A stretch of DNA of 31,321 nucleotides. Origin: Candidatus Rifleibacteriota bacterium. Its GTDB lineage: Bacteria > Riflebacteria > Ozemobacteria > Ozemobacterales > Ozemobacteraceae. The position numbers and the translations under genes are program-made. The notes beneath the pieces were generated by a model. It had not been told where the DNA came from and ran no database searches. It was given only the letters and a program-made list of their open reading frames with translations. This document shows positions 7,836-17,900 of this stretch, one piece after another. The DNA is taken from assembly GCA_029564115.1 (NCBI GenBank), contig JAKQQP010000134.1, forward strand, positions 1-31,321. The letters are read 5' to 3'. Position 1 is the stretch's first letter; every line of letters begins with the position of its first letter.

Positions 7836-8180
7836 GCCTGTAAATTACTGAACTGGTTTGGTTTTTCGGTGCCAGAAAACTGAAATGAGCTGTTGCTGCA
7901 CCGAATCGGTTCAGTCTCAGATCAGACTATTGCAAACCTGCAGCAAAATCAACAGCTTTATTTCTGCCGGTTGCATCAGAAGTAAACTGCAAAATTCTAC
8001 TTTCAGTGAGACGGTTTTCTTGCCACTACGAGCTTAAGCGAAGCAGTCTTCGTTGCACCATATCAGCCATAGATTTGGAACTCCGAAGTTTAATGTGATT
8101 GCCTGCCTGATAAATGAAAGGCTTGCTTTTGTTGGTGAAAAGCGGTAGATTAAGCTGATTCACAAAGGAGTTTGGCCATT
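7836..8180. other. 345-bp divergent intergenic region with an inverted repeat
   Basis: It separates the start of the leftward redox operon from the rightward gene at 8181. I see no convincing ORF or RNA gene. TTCGGTGC (7865-7872) and GCACCGAA (7898-7905) form an 8-bp perfect inverted repeat 30 bases upstream of the NfnA-like ATG, with 25 bases between the arms. This could be an operator or a hairpin. A short AGTCT/AGACT pair lies just beyond it. The rightward promoter is listed separately. Confidence 0.5.
8123..8151 (+). promoter_or_regulatory. Sigma70-like promoter before the acidic-protein gene
   Basis: TTGCTT (8123-8128), a 17-base spacer and TAGATT (8146-8151). The expected start near 8158 leaves a short leader that contains AAAGGAG at 8164-8170. 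Confidence 0.5.
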
Positions 8181-8885
8181 ATGTCACCACAGATTGAAGT
8201 TATTAAAAACCTGTTCAGCGAACTGTTCGCCAAATTGATGGCCTTTACTCTTGAAGAAGATTTCCTCCAGGATCTCGGCGAATCCCTCGAAATCTTTTAT
8301 AACCTCCAGGAAGGCGAAGAATACGAGTTCGACCCCACCGAAGAATTTCTTTTTCTCAGCTGGTTTTTGCTCGATGACGGCGACTCCGCCGGCAACTGCC
8401 TGATGGACGAGTTCATCCGCCGTAATTCTGACGAATTGAACCTTCAAGAAATGCAGGTCTGCCACGCTCTCAAAGAAACTCATCTGACCCTGCTGCAGGT
8501 TAAATCAGTTGAGCCGGGCACTTCAATGACCCTGAAAGACGTATTCCTCGGCGAAGAATTTCAGGTCTCTGAATCAGTCGGCTCAGACAGCGTGCCCGAC
8601 AACAGTGTTTTGTTCACGCGCGTTCTGCGCCTTGGTGAGGCCAGATTTCTGGTCGGTGCCGGCATTTTTCTAGACCCGTCGGTTCTTGAGCCTCTCACCC
8701 AGTTTATTACCGATCAGTTTAAACAGGACTGCGAAGCGGGCCACCACATGAGCTTCAAAGAGTTTCTCAAAGAGAACGGCGAACTGATCAGCTGGTGGAT
8801 TCGCGCCTACGAGAAGGGCGAACTTACTGAAGAACAGGCTGAGGGTGATTCTGAGCCGGATCCAGACTCGGATACACAGGGATGA
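8181..8885 (+). CDS. Acidic cytosolic protein of unknown function
   Basis: A 234-residue protein, strongly acidic, with no signal peptide or membrane helix. I chose the ATG at 8181 because AAAGGAG (8164-8170) lies 10 bases before it; the in-frame TTG at 8172 is only one base from that site. The part EEFLFLSWFLLDD and then TLKDVFLGEEFQVSES recalls the region found beside SEC-C/YecA-type motifs in some bacterial proteins, but no SEC-C cysteine motif is present, so this is a weak resemblance. The C-terminus (EPDPDSDTQG) is low-complexity, and its stop codon lies within the first degenerate unit of the downstream tandem array, so the tail may be partly repeat-derived. It is convergent with the beta-helix lipoprotein gene. 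Confidence 0.8.
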   Translation: MSPQIEVIKNLFSELFAKLMAFTLEEDFLQDLGESLEIFYNLQEGEEYEFDPTEEFLFLSWFLLDDGDSAGNCLMDEFIRRNSDELNLQEMQVCHALKETHLTLLQVKSVEPGTSMTLKDVFLGEEFQVSESVGSDSVPDNSVLFTRVLRLGEARFLVGAGIFLDPSVLEPLTQFITDQFKQDCEAGHHMSFKEFLKENGELISWWIRAYEKGELTEEQAEGDSEPDPDSDTQG

Positions 8886-9238
8886 GCCTACGGATCGACA
8901 CGGATGTAGTCGATTTTTGGCCACGGATGAACACGGATGAACTCGGATAGAGCTGATTTTTGGCCACGGATGAACTCGGATGAACTCGGATAGAGCTGAT
9001 TTTTGGCCACGGATGGACACGGATAGACTCGGATAGAGCTGATTTTTGGCCACAGATGAACACGGATGAACGCGGATAGAGCTGATTTTTGGCCACGGAT
9101 GGACACGGATAAACCCGGATAGAGCTGATTTTTGGCCACGGATGAACGCGGATGAACCCGGATAGAGCTGATTTTTGGCCACGGATGGACACGGATAAAC
9201 CCGGATAGAGTTGGTTTGTGGCGCGGATAAAACGGCAA
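8886..9238. repeat. Tandem array of a 43-bp unit (CACGGATGAACACGGAT family)
   Basis: Units begin with GATTTTTGGCCACGGATGAA at 8912, 8955, 8998, 9041, 9084, 9127 and 9170, exactly 43 bp apart, with a decayed copy at 9213 and a decayed first copy running back into the preceding CDS. Each unit contains three CGGAT words at a 10-bp step followed by AGAGCTGATTTTT. It fills the whole space between the convergent genes ending at 8885 and 9239. Several long minus-strand frames exist here only because the units lack stops in that frame; I do not call them genes. Confidence 0.95.
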
Positions 9239-11065
9239 TCAGGGGCCGTAGCGACCCATCTGGGCATTGGCTTCGCCGGCAGTCAGACAGGGTGAATCAC
9301 TGGCGAAACCGTCGGCGGTTTTTTGCAGACGGTAGTCGAAGGGCGAACCACCGATAAACAGCGGGTCGACTTCGATGTTGGCGGTTCCGGTGCTGTTGGT
9401 GCCGTTGAATGCGTATGTGTAGTTGAAAATATCGTTGAAACTCATCGAGGGCGTCGCATTCGGAATAGTCTGGTTGACACCGTAAATTGCTCTGGTGCTG
9501 CCGGTGTAGGCGATAATATTGTTTTTGATGACCGGGTTTCCGGCGTCGATCTGCACACCTATCAGACAGTCGACGGTGTTGTTCTCGAAATAATCGTTGC
9601 CGAGCAGCGCCACCCCGGTCTGGTTATCGATGAACAGATTGTTGCGAATGTTCGAATTCGCTGAAACCATACCGATATCGCAGTCTCTGACAGTATTGTA
9701 TCTGATGTTGAGAGCGGTAGACAGGCCAAGGTTCAAGCCCATGCCGCACAGGCCAAATTCGCAGTTTTCGATTGAAGGCGTCGCTCCTTCACTTTTAACA
9801 CCGTTGTCGGCAAACATGATTGTCGCGTAACGCAGCATGTTTTCTGGCTGGTTGGTGCCGATAAAGGCGATTCCGCCCCAGACAGATTTGCGCGGAAAGC
9901 TTTCAGCCGAGGTAAAAAGGATACGTTTGTTTTCTGCGCCAACCGCCATCAGGCCACCCTGAATGATCAGGTCAGCCATGTTCGAACCAAGGGAATCCGG
10001 GATCGCATCGCTGCGGGTAAAGCGTATTTCGGTGCCGGGTTCGATGGTGAGCACCGAACCGCCGCGGACTCTGATATCGCCCTGCACAATGTATGGACTT
10101 TCCGATACTTTCCAGGTGCGGTTTTCGGCAAGAATACCGGGTGTGACCACTGACAAAGTTTGGGTTGGCAGGCTTTCGTTGCCGGCGATGTCGATGGCTT
10201 TGAGGCGATAATAATATTTTACCGCGATTTTCAGACCTTCGTCCTGGTAAGAAGTGCTGCCTTCGCCCGAAACGATCGGGTTGGCGTTGACACGGATAAA
10301 AGTGCCTGCTGCCGAATCGGCCCGGTAGAGATTGTAGCCGGCAAGATCGTTTTCGCCATTGCTGGTCCAGCTCAAAACAATTCTTTCCATTTCGGCAGGT
10401 GCCGCAATCATGAAGTTATTCGGAGTGGCCGGTGCTTCACCGCTGGGTGTGGCAAACTGATAGTCTGAAGATATTCCCTCATTGCGCTCGAAATCAAGTG
10501 ATCTGACGCGAAAATGGTAAGTCTGCCCAGGCAGCAGGTTGGCGAGTGTCACTGAATGTTCGGTAACCATGGCCGGATCAGAAGCCAGCATGGTATAGGG
10601 TGTCAGCCCGACCGGGCCGGTAGCGTAATCCACTGTTGAATCAGAGGATTCGTTGGTTTTCCAGGTTATGATGGCAACGTTTTCGCTCAGACTGGCGACT
10701 GCAACTTCGGTGATCACCGGCGGCAGGCCATCGATAACGGCGAAGGTCAGATCAGCGTTTTCGAGGGTTTTACCACGGCTGATTTCGACAACTTTGACAA
10801 CAGATTTGTTGTCGTAAGTTGCCACGAGCTTTTTTTGCCCCGGATCTACTTCTGTAATGCTGTAACGACCGAGTTCATCGGTTAAAACTGACTGGTTGGC
10901 GCCGTAAATCTCTACCCTGGCTTTATGAAGCGCTTTGCCGTTAGAGTCGAAAACCTTGCCGGTAACGTTACCTTTCACCGAGCCAGAACTTTTCAGACAG
11001 CCGGTTATACCAACAAGAACAACCATCGCCAGCAGCAGGGCGATGATTTTTCGCGAATTCTTCAT
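9239..11065 (-). CDS. Lipoprotein with carboxypeptidase-regulatory-like, fibronectin III-like and right-handed beta-helix domains
   Basis: A 608-residue exported lipoprotein. The signal peptide MKNSRKIIALLLAMVVLVGI leads to lipobox ITGC, with Cys near 23. Residues of about 33-110 form a carboxypeptidase-regulatory-like beta-sandwich (NVTGKVFDSNGKALHKARV). Two fibronectin III-like modules follow at about 115-310 (ending YYYRLKAIDIAGNES). From about 330 a parallel beta-helix begins, with an entry GDIRVRGGSVLTIEPGTEI and then short turns such as NIRYNTVRDCDIGM and IRNNLFIDNQTGVAL, typical of NosD/PbH1-like repeats. It probably binds or displays something at the cell surface; no catalytic residues can be assigned. 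GGAGG four bases before the ATG is a strong ribosome site. It lies downstream of the TPR-lipoprotein terminator, so it probably has its own promoter. Confidence 0.88.
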   Translation of the reverse strand: MKNSRKIIALLLAMVVLVGITGCLKSSGSVKGNVTGKVFDSNGKALHKARVEIYGANQSVLTDELGRYSITEVDPGQKKLVATYDNKSVVKVVEISRGKTLENADLTFAVIDGLPPVITEVAVASLSENVAIITWKTNESSDSTVDYATGPVGLTPYTMLASDPAMVTEHSVTLANLLPGQTYHFRVRSLDFERNEGISSDYQFATPSGEAPATPNNFMIAAPAEMERIVLSWTSNGENDLAGYNLYRADSAAGTFIRVNANPIVSGEGSTSYQDEGLKIAVKYYYRLKAIDIAGNESLPTQTLSVVTPGILAENRTWKVSESPYIVQGDIRVRGGSVLTIEPGTEIRFTRSDAIPDSLGSNMADLIIQGGLMAVGAENKRILFTSAESFPRKSVWGGIAFIGTNQPENMLRYATIMFADNGVKSEGATPSIENCEFGLCGMGLNLGLSTALNIRYNTVRDCDIGMVSANSNIRNNLFIDNQTGVALLGNDYFENNTVDCLIGVQIDAGNPVIKNNIIAYTGSTRAIYGVNQTIPNATPSMSFNDIFNYTYAFNGTNSTGTANIEVDPLFIGGSPFDYRLQKTADGFASDSPCLTAGEANAQMGRYGP

Positions 11066-11146
11066 AATGCCTCCGGGTAGAATATAGCTATAGACAAACT
11101 ATCGGCATCTCTACGCGGTTTGGATAGACATGAATGAATAAAAATC

Positions 11147-11236
11147 GGCCGCGGATGAACACGAATAAGTAAAATAGGCCACAGATGAACACGAATAAGT
11201 AAAACAGACCACGGATAAACACGGATGGACGCAGAT
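11147..11236. repeat. Three-copy tandem repeat of 30 bp, same family
   Basis: Units start at 11147 (GGCCGCGGATGAACACGAAT), 11177 (GGCCACAGATGAACACGAAT) and 11207 (GACCACGGATAAACACGGAT), 30 bp apart, separated by AAGTAAAATA-like linkers. This is the same GCCACGGATGAACACGGAT core as the arrays at 8.9 and 21.8 kb but with a different linker. It lies between two leftward lipoprotein genes, just past the terminator of the upstream one. Confidence 0.9.
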
Positions 11237-11253
11237 GAAATCAATATAAAGAG

Positions 11254-11288
11254 AAAACTGCACAGCGGGGTTCTGCTGTGCAGTTTTT
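11254..11288 (-). terminator. Intrinsic terminator after the TPR lipoprotein gene
   Basis: AAAACTGCACAGC (11254-11266) pairs perfectly with GCTGTGCAGTTTT (11275-11287) across an 8-base loop. Read leftward, the stem ends in a TTTTCTC run. It begins 18 bases after the stop of the TPR lipoprotein gene. Both arms carry A/T tails, so it could work in both directions. Confidence 0.85.
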
Positions 11289-11305
11289 ACGAGTCTGAAG
11301 GTGGG

Positions 11306-11947
11306 TCAGTTCAATAGAAACTCGATGACGCTGGCCATCTGATCGATGGTGGTGCCGGCAAATTTTGGATTGAGCTCTTTGGCGTAATCAAGCTGTTCGC
11401 GGGCCTTGTCGTTCTCGCCGATAGCAGCGAAAGCGTAGGCGAGCATGGCGTGTGCTTCAGCATCAGAAACGCCGGTATTGCGCCGGGCGGTATATTTGAA
11501 GTGCGGGTTTTCGTTGCCGAGCTGTTTGTAGATAAGGTCGACGACCTTTTCCATGTCTGAACGCGATGCTTCCTGGATATAGCCGGCGGCCAGACCTATT
11601 TTGGCGTCGTTTGAAACATCTTTGGCTTTTTCAAACCATTCTCTGCCGTCTCTCAGTCGACCAAGATAGGCTTTAGACCAGCCGATACCATTGTTGGCCT
11701 CGGCTTTCTCGTCGATTGTCGGGTTGTCGTTGAGAACTTTATTGAACTGGGAAATGGCACTGTCATACTGCCCCTTGGCAATGTTAGCCCACCCCAGGTC
11801 GTTGAAGGCATTGCCTCTGACGATGGGAGTTCCGACGTCATACGAGTAGTTACTGCTGCCTTCGCCATTTACGCCACCCGAGCAGCCTGTAAGACCGATC
11901 AGCATCGGCAGAACCAGCAATACGGCTGTAATGTGCTTACTTTTCAT
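11306..11947 (-). CDS. TPR-repeat lipoprotein
   Basis: A 213-residue lipoprotein with signal peptide MKSKHITAVLLVLPMLIGLT and lipobox LTGC (Cys near 22). Tetratricopeptide-type helices follow: NDLGWANIAKGQYDSAISQF near 48-67, ANNGIGWSKAYLGRLRDGRE near 83-102, and AHAMLAYAFAAIGENDKARE near 165-184. TPRs in such lipoproteins usually serve as protein-binding scaffolds on the periplasmic face of a membrane. AAAGGAG eight bases before the ATG is a clear ribosome site. It starts 22 bases after the giant surface-protein gene and is followed by an intrinsic terminator, so the two probably form one operon, and the TPR protein may assist export or anchoring of its neighbour (inference). Confidence 0.88.
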   Translation of the reverse strand: MKSKHITAVLLVLPMLIGLTGCSGGVNGEGSSNYSYDVGTPIVRGNAFNDLGWANIAKGQYDSAISQFNKVLNDNPTIDEKAEANNGIGWSKAYLGRLRDGREWFEKAKDVSNDAKIGLAAGYIQEASRSDMEKVVDLIYKQLGNENPHFKYTARRNTGVSDAEAHAMLAYAFAAIGENDKAREQLDYAKELNPKFAGTTIDQMASVIEFLLN

Positions 11948-11969
11948 GATATGCTCTCCTTTGCTGTAA

Positions 11970-14900
11970 TCAACGCATTACCGCGAACTTACCGCGTTTT
12001 TTCAGAGTCTGACCACCGCGTGTCACTTCGAGCTGATAGAAGTAGACGCCGTTGGCAACTATTTTCCCTTTTCTGTTACGGAGATCCCATCTGATTCTGC
12101 CGCTGTTGGTGCTGGCAAAGTCAAAGGTGTCGAAGTCTGCAACGCGGTGTCCGGCTGTGTCGTAGACTTTCAATTTCACCAGATCGGCATTTTGATTGAA
12201 GTTGTAATTGAAATACATCGAATTGCCGGTTACCGGGTTTGGATAGGGCATGAATTCGTCGAGGGCGAACGGAGCAGGAGCCTCTACCTGGAAAGACTTG
12301 CGCAGAACGTTGCCGGCCTGATCGGCGACTTCGAGCCTGATCTCATGTCTGCCCCTTGGCAGGGCCTTTCTGAGCTTGTAATTGAAGTTGCCGGCAGCAT
12401 CGACTGTTACGCCGGGTATTTCCAGATCGTTGATGAAAAGTCTGAGTGAATCTTTTCTGATACCCGAACCGTTATCAACGAGCTGCCCCTTTATTTCGGG
12501 CATGGGAGTTTCAAGTCTTTCGAGCGATGCCGGGCTGAGATCGAGAACCGCAGGCTCGGTCAGGTCGGCCATCAGGGCAATTCTACCCAGGCCGGTGAGT
12601 TCGGCCGATATCTTACCATCTTTGAGGCTGCCACCCTGGAAAATCCAGTTGCCGTCTTTGTCCTGGCGGTAGATGTGAATCTTTTCGGCGGGTAACGCTA
12701 ATTTTTCGCCGCTTACATCTGCGGTGTAGAGCAGGCGCTTTTTCAACTTAAGGCTGGCCGGGCCGATTTCTTCAAGAGGCATGACGCCGGTCAGACCCGC
12801 TGGCGCTGCAAGGGAAGCTTTTGCACCCGGCAGAGCGCTGGCTCTGAAGTTTGCTGCCGCAAAGGGAGATTCGAGATGTTCGCGGTCGAGCATGTAGATT
12901 GCTGTCGGTGAGAAGGTTGAACCTTCGGCACCTCTCAGATTTGCCAGACCCGAGGCCGAGGTGATGTCGAGGCGGCGCGAAGCATTCAGGTCTGCAACAG
13001 TGAACTGGAAGGAGTCGTTGCCGACCATGCCGTGCAGGTCAGAGCCAGAGACATCGATATAGGCTTTGCCGGGGCTGTTGATGTCGATTTTGTAAGAACC
13101 GGCATAGAAGCGCTCTTTGAGGAAGTTCATGATGACCGGTGTGCGTGCTGAACTCTGCTGCACAGAGGCGGAAGGCGCAGACTGCAGGGCTTCAGAAGCT
13201 TTGGTGACGATCATGATTTCGTATTCGTTGGCCGGGTTCGAGAAGATTCTGGTGGTGAACGACGGACCAGTATTGATGACAACATTGTTGGTGCTGTCGG
13301 CTGCCATGATATTGCCGGCCAGATCAGTGGCTCCTTCGATCGAGATGATCGCTACGCCGTCATAGAGAGCGCTGCTGTTTTTCGGGATTACAGTCGTGCC
13401 GGTCCAGGTGTCTTCTTTGTAGGAAGTTTTTTCGATAACCATCAGCTGGCCACCATTGGTAGTCAGTTTGACGGTCGGGTTCATGGTTGGATCGACAAGT
13501 TCGCTGAACCTGATGGTGAAGGTCACCATGCCGGTAGAGATCTTGTTTGCCGAGCTCGGTGCCGGCTGCACTTCTACTACCAGAGGTTTTACCGTGTCGA
13601 CCGTGAACCTTCTGGTGACGGAAAAGTTACTGATGTTGTAACCATCGACACAGGTCTCGATAGCCGCAACGCGCCAGTAATAAGTGCCGTCTTTGGGCAT
13701 GGTGAAGGCGCCTTCGGTCATTACCAGCACCTGGCCGAGCAGAGTAGGGTAATCAGTTCCGGCCTGATTGTTCAGAATGTTGTTGAACGAAGGATCGTCG
13801 GCAACCTGCAACAGGTAACGGTCGGCATCCGTGGTTGCACCCCATTTGAAAGACTGGCTGCGCTTGTTGGTAATCTGGTCGGGAAGCGGCAGAACCATAA
13901 CCGGTGCCGCTGGCGGTGTGCGATCGACCACGAATGTTGCAGTTTTTTCGGCAGATACGTTGTTGGCAAGGTCGATGGCCCTTAATTTGACGGTGTAGGT
14001 GCCGTCAGCTTTATCGCCAATGTTGAGGTTTGCACTGACTGAGGCGCTTTTTGCCGGCAGACCATTTGCCGGGACGGCTGTCCAGGCATTTGAACCTTCT
14101 GCCCATTCTACGCTGCTTACTTTGACGTCTTCCGAAGTCCCTTTATCCTGAACCAGACCTTCGAATTTCACTACGCTGCCACGGTATTTTCCGCCATTGG
14201 GGAGTGTGACAGAGGTAATTTCAGGGGCGAGGTAGTCGAACCGAAGAGTGTATGAAGCGGCAAGCATGTTGGGAACATTTTCGCCGGCATTGGCTCGATC
14301 GAGCAGTTTGACCGACATCACAACGTCAGTCACGCCGACCGCTGTGTCGTCCGGGACGGGGGGAATGCCGAGAACGAGCTTATTGCCCACTACATTGTGA
14401 TTACCTGATGTAGAAGCGCCAATCGACCAGGTGAACGAGCTGTTGGTATAGTCTACACCTGAGCCAGCGCTGTTATACCAGTTGGGGTCGCCGGGAACCT
14501 GGACATTGGCAAGACCCGAGTCTGCAGGCATTTTCGGGCCATAGGTCACGATGTCTCTCGGGGCATCCGATACAGTGACACTCAGTTCAGTCTGGCCAAG
14601 GCCGAACCATGGCTTGCTGTCGGCACTGCTGAGAGCGATAGACGGGACAGATGAGGTGACGACCGGAGGTTTGCTGTCGAAAGTGAAGAAACCGTTAACG
14701 GCAGCGCCGGTGTTTCCGAGCGTGGTTTTGGGCACCACGGTCATGTCATAGCGACCGTCATGGCTCTGGTCAGTTGCCAGCGCACCTGAGTGCAGCTGCC
14801 AGACCAGCGCGGAAGTAGAAGCGTTAGCCTGCTGGCTTCCTGCAATTGCACCGTTATAGCGCACTGAAATAGTTGAATTCGTATAGTCGGGGCGGGCATG

Positions 14901-17900
14901 GTTGATGATAGCCCAGACCTGACTCTGACTGAGAGCGGCATGAGAATAATTGGCAACCCGCTGATCGGGTGGCAGGAAAGTAACCGCATCCGGAGCGTCT
15001 TTTTCGAGGCTGAAACTGCGGGTGGCGGTGACCCCGACGTTGCCGCCGGCATCCATGGGGGTTACGGTGACGGTATAAGTGCCTGGCAGTGTCAGTTCCG
15101 GAAAGTCGAAGTAAATGGTATCGACACCATTGTTCGACTTGTTACCAAGTATGCTGGCTGCAGAACCATCATGCACCAGGGTGAATACAAAGCCGGGGTC
15201 GTTGAAAGCGATACCTGAATCTCCGGTATCGTTTACAACTGCAGTCAGGCGTGTGACAGCGCTGGCTATGACAACCGGCTGGGGCATCATGTTGATGTCG
15301 GTGGCCATATTGCCGAGGCTTACTCGCGAAACGGTCGGCACATCGCGGTCAACAACCACGATTCGATAAGCCTTGTTCAGATAATTTTCGATGTTGGGGC
15401 TGGGTTTTGCCTGGTCGGCGGCAACGACCCAGAGTTTATACTGCCCACCCGAAAGGGATGAGGCATTCCAGCTGTAGTTCCAGGGTGATGGGCTGGCGGC
15501 CATTATCGGAACAGACTGCGAAGCGACTGCGCCGCCGCTGAAAGGCTGCCAGACAAGGTCGATGTAGCCGACGCCAGAGCTGTTATCGCTTACCTGACCC
15601 GAGAGCGATATGTTCGGAGTCGAGCTGGAAACATAAATGCTCGTGGTTTCGTTAAAAGAAGCTGTGGCAGGGGTGGAGTCGATGAAGAATGCCTGCCCGC
15701 CACCGGAAGGGATGGATATCGGTTCAAGAGTGTTGCCAAAAGTATCTTTGGCACCGGTGATGCTGAGTGTGGCAGCGCCGTCATAAGAACTGCCGCCGTT
15801 TGTCGGTATGGAGAACTCGCCTACAAATGTGTTCGATGCTATCCAGTTGCCGGCTGAGCTGGTAATCTTGACACCGCCGGCAGTGGTGATATTTATTACC
15901 GGGTTGGTGGCAGAATCCATGGCTTTGCCGAAGATCATCTGCAGACTGTATGTGCCGGCACCCATCTGATAGGACTGGGTGACCGGAATTGGCATGGTAA
16001 AAGGTGCTGAAAAGGTCACTATGGTGTCGGTAGAGGACGACGAGTTATCATAGGTGACATTCACTGCGTCAGAAACTTCTGAAGTGTTTCCGGCGGCGTC
16101 TGTGAGGCGAAAGGTAATGCGGTTCGCGCCTGGATCGAGGGCCACGGTCATATTGACCGGTGAGGTGTTGACAGCCTGAGGCGAACCTTTGGGGCTGCCG
16201 TTGACATACGCCTGTATCTGAACCGGTTTGGCGACTTCTGTGTCAAGACCGGCAACTTCAACCGAAATCGAAACCGAACTCTGGTTGGTGTTGCCGGGCA
16301 CTCCGGAAGCGTTGACCGTCGGTTTGGCGGGCGGTTCTCTGTCGATTATCACCGAAAAAGCTGCTGATCTTGAAATTTCAGTTCCATTGCTGTCTTTGCT
16401 GATAGCGACATAACTGTGGGTTCCTGGTGCAGGGCTGAGACCTATGGTCCAGTTGGAGCCGCTGACAGAGATGGTCGAAGCGGCAGTGCCGTTGTCTTGC
16501 AGTTCTATGCTCGCAGCACCCTCAGGGCATGAGCCGGCAAGAGTTATAGTGTTTGCATTGGTTGGGCTGGCAGGAGTCGAGCCAGTGATGGCGGTGTTGC
16601 CACTCGAAGTTGTGCCGACCGTGAAACTGACGGTGGTGTTTCCGGTGTTGGCGCTGGTCTCAGGTTTTGAAACGTCTTTCGCCTGAATCGAAACAACATG
16701 GCTGCCATTGCTGAAAGATGCAGACAGTGGCAGAGCGTATATGAAGCTCATGCCAGAAGGAACGGCTGTTCCTTCCTGGGTTGCATTGACACCGTTTGCC
16801 GTGACTGTTGGCGCCGCAACATTCTCGTTGCTGGTGATCTGAATGCGCACTGTCTGAGTATTCGAAAACACCGGCCCGTTGAGAAGCTGGGCTGTCAGTA
16901 TCGGTGCGGTTGTATCGACGATGATTGACTTGTCGCCGGAGGCGGCTGTAAAACTGCCTACCGAGTTGGTGATCTGAACGCTGAAAGCAATGGGGCTGCC
17001 GCCGCTGTCTCCAATGTCGAGACCAGTGAAGGTGACGTTATGAGTGTTAGCCGGAATCCCGGCGAACGATCTGAAGTCAGAACCGTTCTTTTTGTAGGTA
17101 GCAACGAATGGGGAGCCATCACCTTCCCATTGTGCATCCATGGCAACGGTTCCGCCGCCGTTGATTCTGTCTTCCCCGGTGACTCCAAGGGTTGCGTTAC
17201 TTACCGCCGTTACATCAGGAGCCGGGCTCGGCGGTGGGAAGATGGCAAGATTGTAATAAACCGTTGCGTTGGCTGTGGCCGGGGTGGTGTCGCCACTCGA
17301 GGTAACTTTGACGGTAAAGTTGGCCTGGCCGCTGCCGACGCCCAGCTCGCTCGCCAGAAAGGTTGTGCTGGTTGAGGTAGTCGTAACGGAGCCTTCGCCG
17401 GTTAATTCTTCTGAACCCTTCAAAAACTGAACGGTATAGGGGGCTGTGCCGCCTGACCAGGTTGCGTTGAGTGTTACCTGGGTGTTCGAATCATTGACCG
17501 GAGTATCTGCTGTGGTTGCGGGTGTTGCTGTCAGGGTTACAGTCAGGCTGTCTGAACCAAAATCGTAGTTTACGGTATATTCAGCAGTAGCACCAGTTGT
17601 AGAACCGCTGGGAATAATTTCAACACTGTATTTGGCTGAACCGGAAGTGCCGGCGCTGCCCAGCGAGTTGGCCGGTTGAGTGAAGTTGGCAGGTGAAGAT
17701 TCAACTGTCTGAGATGCGACGATAACGTTATTTTTGTCTTTGAGGATGACTTCAAACGGCGCGGTGCCACCGCCCCAGCTTGCAGACAAAGCCACTTCGC
17801 CATCTATGTCTGTTACGGCAGCGATCGGGCCAGTGAGGGTCGGGCTGATGATCGGTGCGGTGGTGTTACCTTCAACGGTGAACTGAAGTGAAGTCTCTGC

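Noticed and set aside
7855..7880. Possible sigma54 promoter (TGGCAC on the minus strand before the redox operon)
   Set aside because: The required GC-containing -12 element is not at the right distance.
8670..9267. Three overlapping minus-strand frames of 116-170 residues with repeated SVFIRGQKSALSEFIRVHPW-like text
   Set aside because: They are translations of the tandem array, possible because the unit has no stop in those frames. They have no ribosome site, and two of them overlap confirmed genes.
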